Positions 60,385-64,000 of a stretch of DNA of 64,000 nucleotides are shown here, piece by piece. Under the pieces are notes generated by a model. That model was not told the origin of the DNA, did not search any database, and was given only the letters and a program-made list of their open reading frames with translations. The DNA is taken from NCBI GenBank assembly GCA_029448655.1, contig JACCLO010000014.1, positions 930,001 through 994,000 on the forward strand, in the 5' to 3' direction. The stretch's first letter is position 1. Every line of letters begins with the position of its first letter. The position numbers were made by a program, and so were the translations under genes. Source of the stretch: Wolfiporia cocos. Lineage: Eukaryota > Basidiomycota > Agaricomycetes > Polyporales > Phaeolaceae.

Positions 60385-60601
60385 CGATGATGACAGGTAT
60401 ACGCGTTGGTGAGCGATTGTTGCGCACGTATATGCCATTTCTGTAAATAGGTCACGTACCGATATTTGAATCAAGTATTCTGTGCAGCCATTTGAGGAGT
60501 CTCCGGCATCAGCATCAGACAATGATGTTACTCGATATGTCGCGACTCGCGATACAAGTGCAGCCCAGAATAGGGGCAACTAGTACGCTATGATAAAGGT
60601 A

Positions 60602-61864
60602 CTACAATTGTGCGACGAACTCATCCTTCGCGAGCGGATACAGGCCATCCGCCGTATGCTTGAGCACGCCATTCACGCTCAGCTGACGTCGGAACAAGCG
60701 ATCCTCGTCTTTGCCATAGTTGTTCTCCCGCATCCATTTCTCCAGCGTGTAGCTCTCCGGATTGACCTTCCTCAACCAATCGAGGTCCCTCTTCCACAGC
60801 TCGTCACGATAAACATTCCACCATCCGGAAAAATTCTCTTTCCAGCTAATATCCCCTTCTTGCGCTTCAGTCGCGAATGGTCGATCCATGTTCGCCCACA
60901 ACTTGAACCACTGGTCAACAGAAAGAGGAACAAACTCTGCTTTCTGACCAGTGACCTTCGTATACGCGTTGATTACGTCGTTCCAATTGACCCATTCGCT
61001 TGCAACCTTCAAGGACTCTCCAGAAAGGGTTTCGCGATTGTCGAAAGTGTAACGGGCCCAGAAGCCGATATCGGCTAAAGCGATCATGGGGACGTGTCCG
61101 CGATCCATAGGGCTGGCAAAAACGACGGTTCCATCCGGACGACGCTTGATGGGCCCAAACATAGCCTGATGGTTGATGTCAGTATTCATATCGTTCTGAG
61201 TGTTCCCTTTGTTGGTCTCACCTCGTATAGCATATCCATGTACGGCCCAGTGTAAACCATAGACCAAGTCATGCCCTTATCGCCAGTCGCAGATGGCTGG
61301 GACTTCATCCAATCCGCCACACGCCCTTTAGCGTCGACGTGAGCGCACACATATTTTGGGTCCCAGCCTGAAAACTGTTGAGCCGTATTGTTCAATTCGC
61401 CGTAACATGTGAAAATCCTAGCTCTTACCCCAAAGGAATATTCCAGTGCGCTGTAGACGTAATGCTTCAAACCAGCCTGTTGCGCGAGCTCAAAGATCCT
61501 TATACCGGTCCATACTTCTTTCATCTCGCCAACGGTGAATCCGTCAGTGTTGACCCATGCGCCATACACACCCTTAAGTGCGGCGGCCACCGCAGCAAAA
61601 TCATCAAAGCTACCTGCAGAATATCAGTCGGCAACCTACAATTTATAGGATCATCCGCAGACCTGGTACACATTCAACTCCCTTTGCGGTGAGTTCTTGT
61701 GCGCGGCGGCCCTTGGGGTCGCGCGTCAGTGCGCGGACAGTATAGGGAGACGGGGAACCGTCATCTGCGGGTGCCAGCAGTCTGTCAATGACAGCAAGTC
61801 CTTGGGCACCAGTCGCGCCAATGACCAAGATGAGTTTCTCGTTTGAAGCGATGTTGGAAGACAT
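60602..61864 (-). CDS. NmrA-like NAD(P)-binding protein, copy 1
   Basis: NmrA-like proteins are atypical short-chain-dehydrogenase folds that bind NAD(P) and act as redox sensors or as reductases. The ATG at 61864 gives MSSNIASNEKLILVIGATGA, with the GATGAQG dinucleotide loop, then AVIDRLLAPADDGSPSPYTV and RALTRDPKGRRAQELTAKGV. Later exons give GVYGAWVNTDGFTVGE, LKHYVYSALEYSFG, GMTWSMVYTGPYMDML, RRPDGTVVFASPMDRGHVPM and IALADIGFWARYTFDNRETL, ending KDEFVAQL (stop 60602-60604). Intron positions match those of the neighbouring paralogue. A TATA box (TATAAAT on the minus strand, 61914-61920) lies about 50 bp upstream. Whether it is an enzyme or a regulator cannot be decided from sequence. Confidence 0.87.
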
Positions 61865-62677
61865 GTGTACTGTGATGCGTGTGTACTGTCGGTTGGAATT
61901 GCTTGCAAACCGCATTTATACGTATCCCTGCGTCCCAAACCGTCCGGGGCATCACACCACGGGTCCCTTGCCGAACCAACACTGAATAAGACGAGTCGGC
62001 GGTGGACAGTCATCCCGATGTGCTGTATAATTGAGCACTACTCCACACATCCGCATATGGTGCTTATGTCATGCGCATCTTCTCGTTCCCTGAAGCATAG
62101 ATCATTCCATCCAGCTATTGATAGTTCACGGTCTTTTGCGGAAGCAGACAGCGCTAGAGTCGACGAAGTCAATCTTTTGGCGTACTTACGCAGCCTACTA
62201 TTCGTCGCTCGTGGGGCATATGTGATGCATTTGCACGCCCCTGCAGTCCACCGTGCTAGCTCGTGAAACCGCCAGCATTCACAGAGGTGGAGCCCAAGGG
62301 CTCGGGAAGGTTTTCTGCGGGCAGAAGCCCGAGGAATTACTATACAATTTGGCGGGGAAGGCGTGTGGGAGCGACGCCGTCATGCTGGAAGATGAGCAAG
62401 GTGGAAACAGGCACCCGACGATCGCAGATCTCATCTATGGGTCCAATGCGGCCGATCAAATCTGGCATAATAGCTTTGAATTGAGCCCCTCTGTGTGTAC
62501 ATCAATGATGCGTAGTAATTTCATTTTTAGTCCGCAGGATCCAATAACGTGATTGTACATTGTACGGGCGGAAGCGGGTAGACACCCCGAGGCTTGACAA
62601 ATGCCTCAGTGTTTCGCGCAATCTAGTGCTACTGGACATCAAAATCTACATCAATTGGTCATGCCAAGTACACGTTT
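61865..62677. other. Spacer between the two NmrA-like genes
   Basis: About 0.8 kb separates the tandem minus-strand paralogues. It carries the promoter of copy 1, including TATAAAT (minus) at 61914-61920. A plus-strand open frame at about 62253-62552 has no recognised features and no splice partners. Confidence 0.45.
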
Positions 62678-63959
62678 TCACAACTGTGCAATGGCGTCGA
62701 AGTTTAATCCCAGCCCCTGTCGGTCTGCTACCCCCTTCAGGATGCTACCACGAGCGAGAGTCTTTTGCCAGCGCCACAGGACCTCCTCGTCTCCGTAATT
62801 CTTCTCCCGCATCCACTTCTCTAGCGTGTATACGCTCGGGTTGACCTTTCTGATCCATTCGAAATCTCTCTTGACGAGATCGTCATGCCACATGGTCCAC
62901 CAGGCATTAAAATTCTTCCTAAAGGTCCAAAGCTCATCTCCAGTGGACTGCTCCCTCGTCAGAGGCATGTCTGCGAAGGTGAATCGGTCAAACCATTGGT
63001 CCAGAGTGATCGGGACGTATTCAGCCTTCTGGCCTGTGACTTTGGTGAATGTCTCGACGAGATAATCCCATGACACCCAATCGCTGGCGACCTTCAGTTC
63101 AGCACCGGACAAAGCGGCTCGGTTATCGAATGTATATCGCGCGAAGAACCCAACATCTGCAAGAGCGATCATGGGAATGTGACCGTGGCCGATGGGACTT
63201 GCAAACACGACGGTACCATCCTCGCGACGCTTGACAGGACCGAACATGTGCTACGCGATCCATCAGTATCAGTTCAACAGGAATTGTGTCTACTAACCTC
63301 GTGCAACATGTCCATGTAAGGAGTGGTGTGTACAATCGACCAGGTCATACCGGGGTCGCCAGCAACCGAAGGCTGCGACTTCATCCAGTCAGCGACATAA
63401 CCTTTACCGTCAGAATGCTGGCATCTATATTTGGGGTCCCATTTTCCTAGCTGACAAGGTATGTGAGCCACTGAATAATCAACCAGTTCAAAATATGCAG
63501 TCGCTCACCCCGGAAACGTAGTCCAGCGCACTGTAGACATAATGGCGCAATCCGGCCTGTTGGGCGAGTTCGAAGATTCTGAGGCCGCACCATATCTCCG
63601 TCATCTCGCAAACGGTGAAGCCGTCGGTGTTGACCCAAGCACCATAGACGCCTCGTAGAGCAGTGGCTACAGAGGCAAAGTCATCGAAGCTCCCTGAGTT
63701 GATGAATTAGCCAGGTTCTCACTTGCACTCAGGGATCAAAACTGAAGCAGCCTCCCTCACCTTTTACACACTCAACACCTTTAGCAGCAAGTTCTCGCGC
63801 ACGCGGGTTATCAGGATCGCGCGTCAGCGCGCGAACTGCATAAGGCGACGGGGACCCATCTTCGGAAGGTGCGAGCAGTTTGTCGATGACTGCTATTCCT
63901 TGAGCTCCGGTCGCACCGATGACGAGGATAAGCTTCTTGTGGTGATCTGCGTGGGACAT
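62678..63959 (-). CDS. NmrA-like NAD(P)-binding protein, copy 2
   Basis: Tandem paralogue of the gene at 60602-61864. The ATG at 63959 gives MSHADHHKKLILVIGATGAQ, with the same GATGAQG loop, then AVIDKLLAPSEDGSPSPYAV. Exons continue YGAWVNTDGFTVCEMTEIWC, LRHYVYSALDYVSG, KWDPKYRCQHSDGKGYVADW, GMTWSIVHTTPYMDMLHE, HMFGPVKRREDGTVVFASPI and IALADVGFFARYTFDNRAAL, and end GLNFDAIAQL (stop 62678-62680). The two proteins align over their full length, share intron positions, and both end in AQL. The promoter is cut off by the window end at 64000. The function is as uncertain as for copy 1. Confidence 0.87.
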
Positions 63960-64000
63960 AGTGAAGAGCGAAGTATTTCACTGCGTCTGCACTATCTCGG

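Noticed and set aside
62253..62552. 99-codon plus-strand frame between the NmrA-like genes
   Set aside because: It has no recognisable features and no adjoining exons, and it lies in a promoter-sized spacer.

Overview
The window reads as nuclear DNA of a filamentous basidiomycete, probably a mushroom-forming Agaricomycete. The genes are cut by many short introns (mostly about 45-70 nt, GT...AG) and lie densely on both strands. The gene set is typical of such fungi: Spt5 with a TPAWN/RTPNPY repeat region, Tof1/Swi1, Slx1, the helicase Dbp4, the sphingolipid enzyme subunit Lcb1, a UVDE-type UV endonuclease, a ZZZ3-like SANT protein, thaumatin-like and NmrA-like proteins. There are no bacterial operons, ribosome binding sites, CRISPR arrays or intact transposons. 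All exon joins below were read by eye.

Layout. 1-2.9 kb: AT-richer, gene-free DNA. 2.9-6.3 kb: an F-box gene with its flanks, broken by a 22-bp tandem duplication. A diverged, internally deleted second copy of this block lies at 56.1-57.7 kb, and a small F-box relic at 11.8-12.1 kb. 8.0-11.6 kb: a Zn(II)2Cys6 transcription factor with one apparent frameshift. 12.5-14.2 kb: a short-chain dehydrogenase. 14.4-16.2 kb: LCB1 (minus). 16.6-17.9 kb: a ZZZ3-like SANT protein. 18.3-20.7 kb: a large disordered protein. 21.2-22.8 kb: a Sel1-repeat, CAAX-ended Skt5/Chs4-like protein (minus). 23.7-26.5 kb: DBP4. 26.7-30.6 kb: TOF1 (minus). 30.9-32.9 kb: SLX1, diverging from TOF1 across a promoter with two MluI cell-cycle boxes. 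33.2-34.4 kb: decayed or unresolved exons. 34.7-38.0 kb: a SAP-domain protein (minus). 39.5-40.7 kb: a protein of unknown function. 43.1-44.4 kb: a Tda3-like FAD oxidoreductase. 44.7-46.0 kb: a secreted thaumatin-like protein (minus). 47.8-50.8 kb: UVE1. 51.1-54.9 kb: SPT5 (minus). 58.8-60.4 kb: a 2-oxoglutarate/Fe(II) oxygenase next to two tandem NmrA-like genes (60.6-64.0 kb, minus).

How it fits together. The centre (14-55 kb) is mostly conserved housekeeping: sphingolipid synthesis, ribosome biogenesis, replication-fork protection, DNA repair and transcription elongation. The two ends are accessory: duplicated and decaying F-box sequence, gene-poor stretches, and a small oxidoreductase group that could be a catabolic or secondary-metabolism cluster. 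No large coherent unknown system was found. The most informative oddities are the F-box duplication family, the paired MCB elements between TOF1 and SLX1, the frameshifted transcription factor, the exon fossil at 33.2-33.8 kb, and the 2OG-oxygenase/NmrA group.
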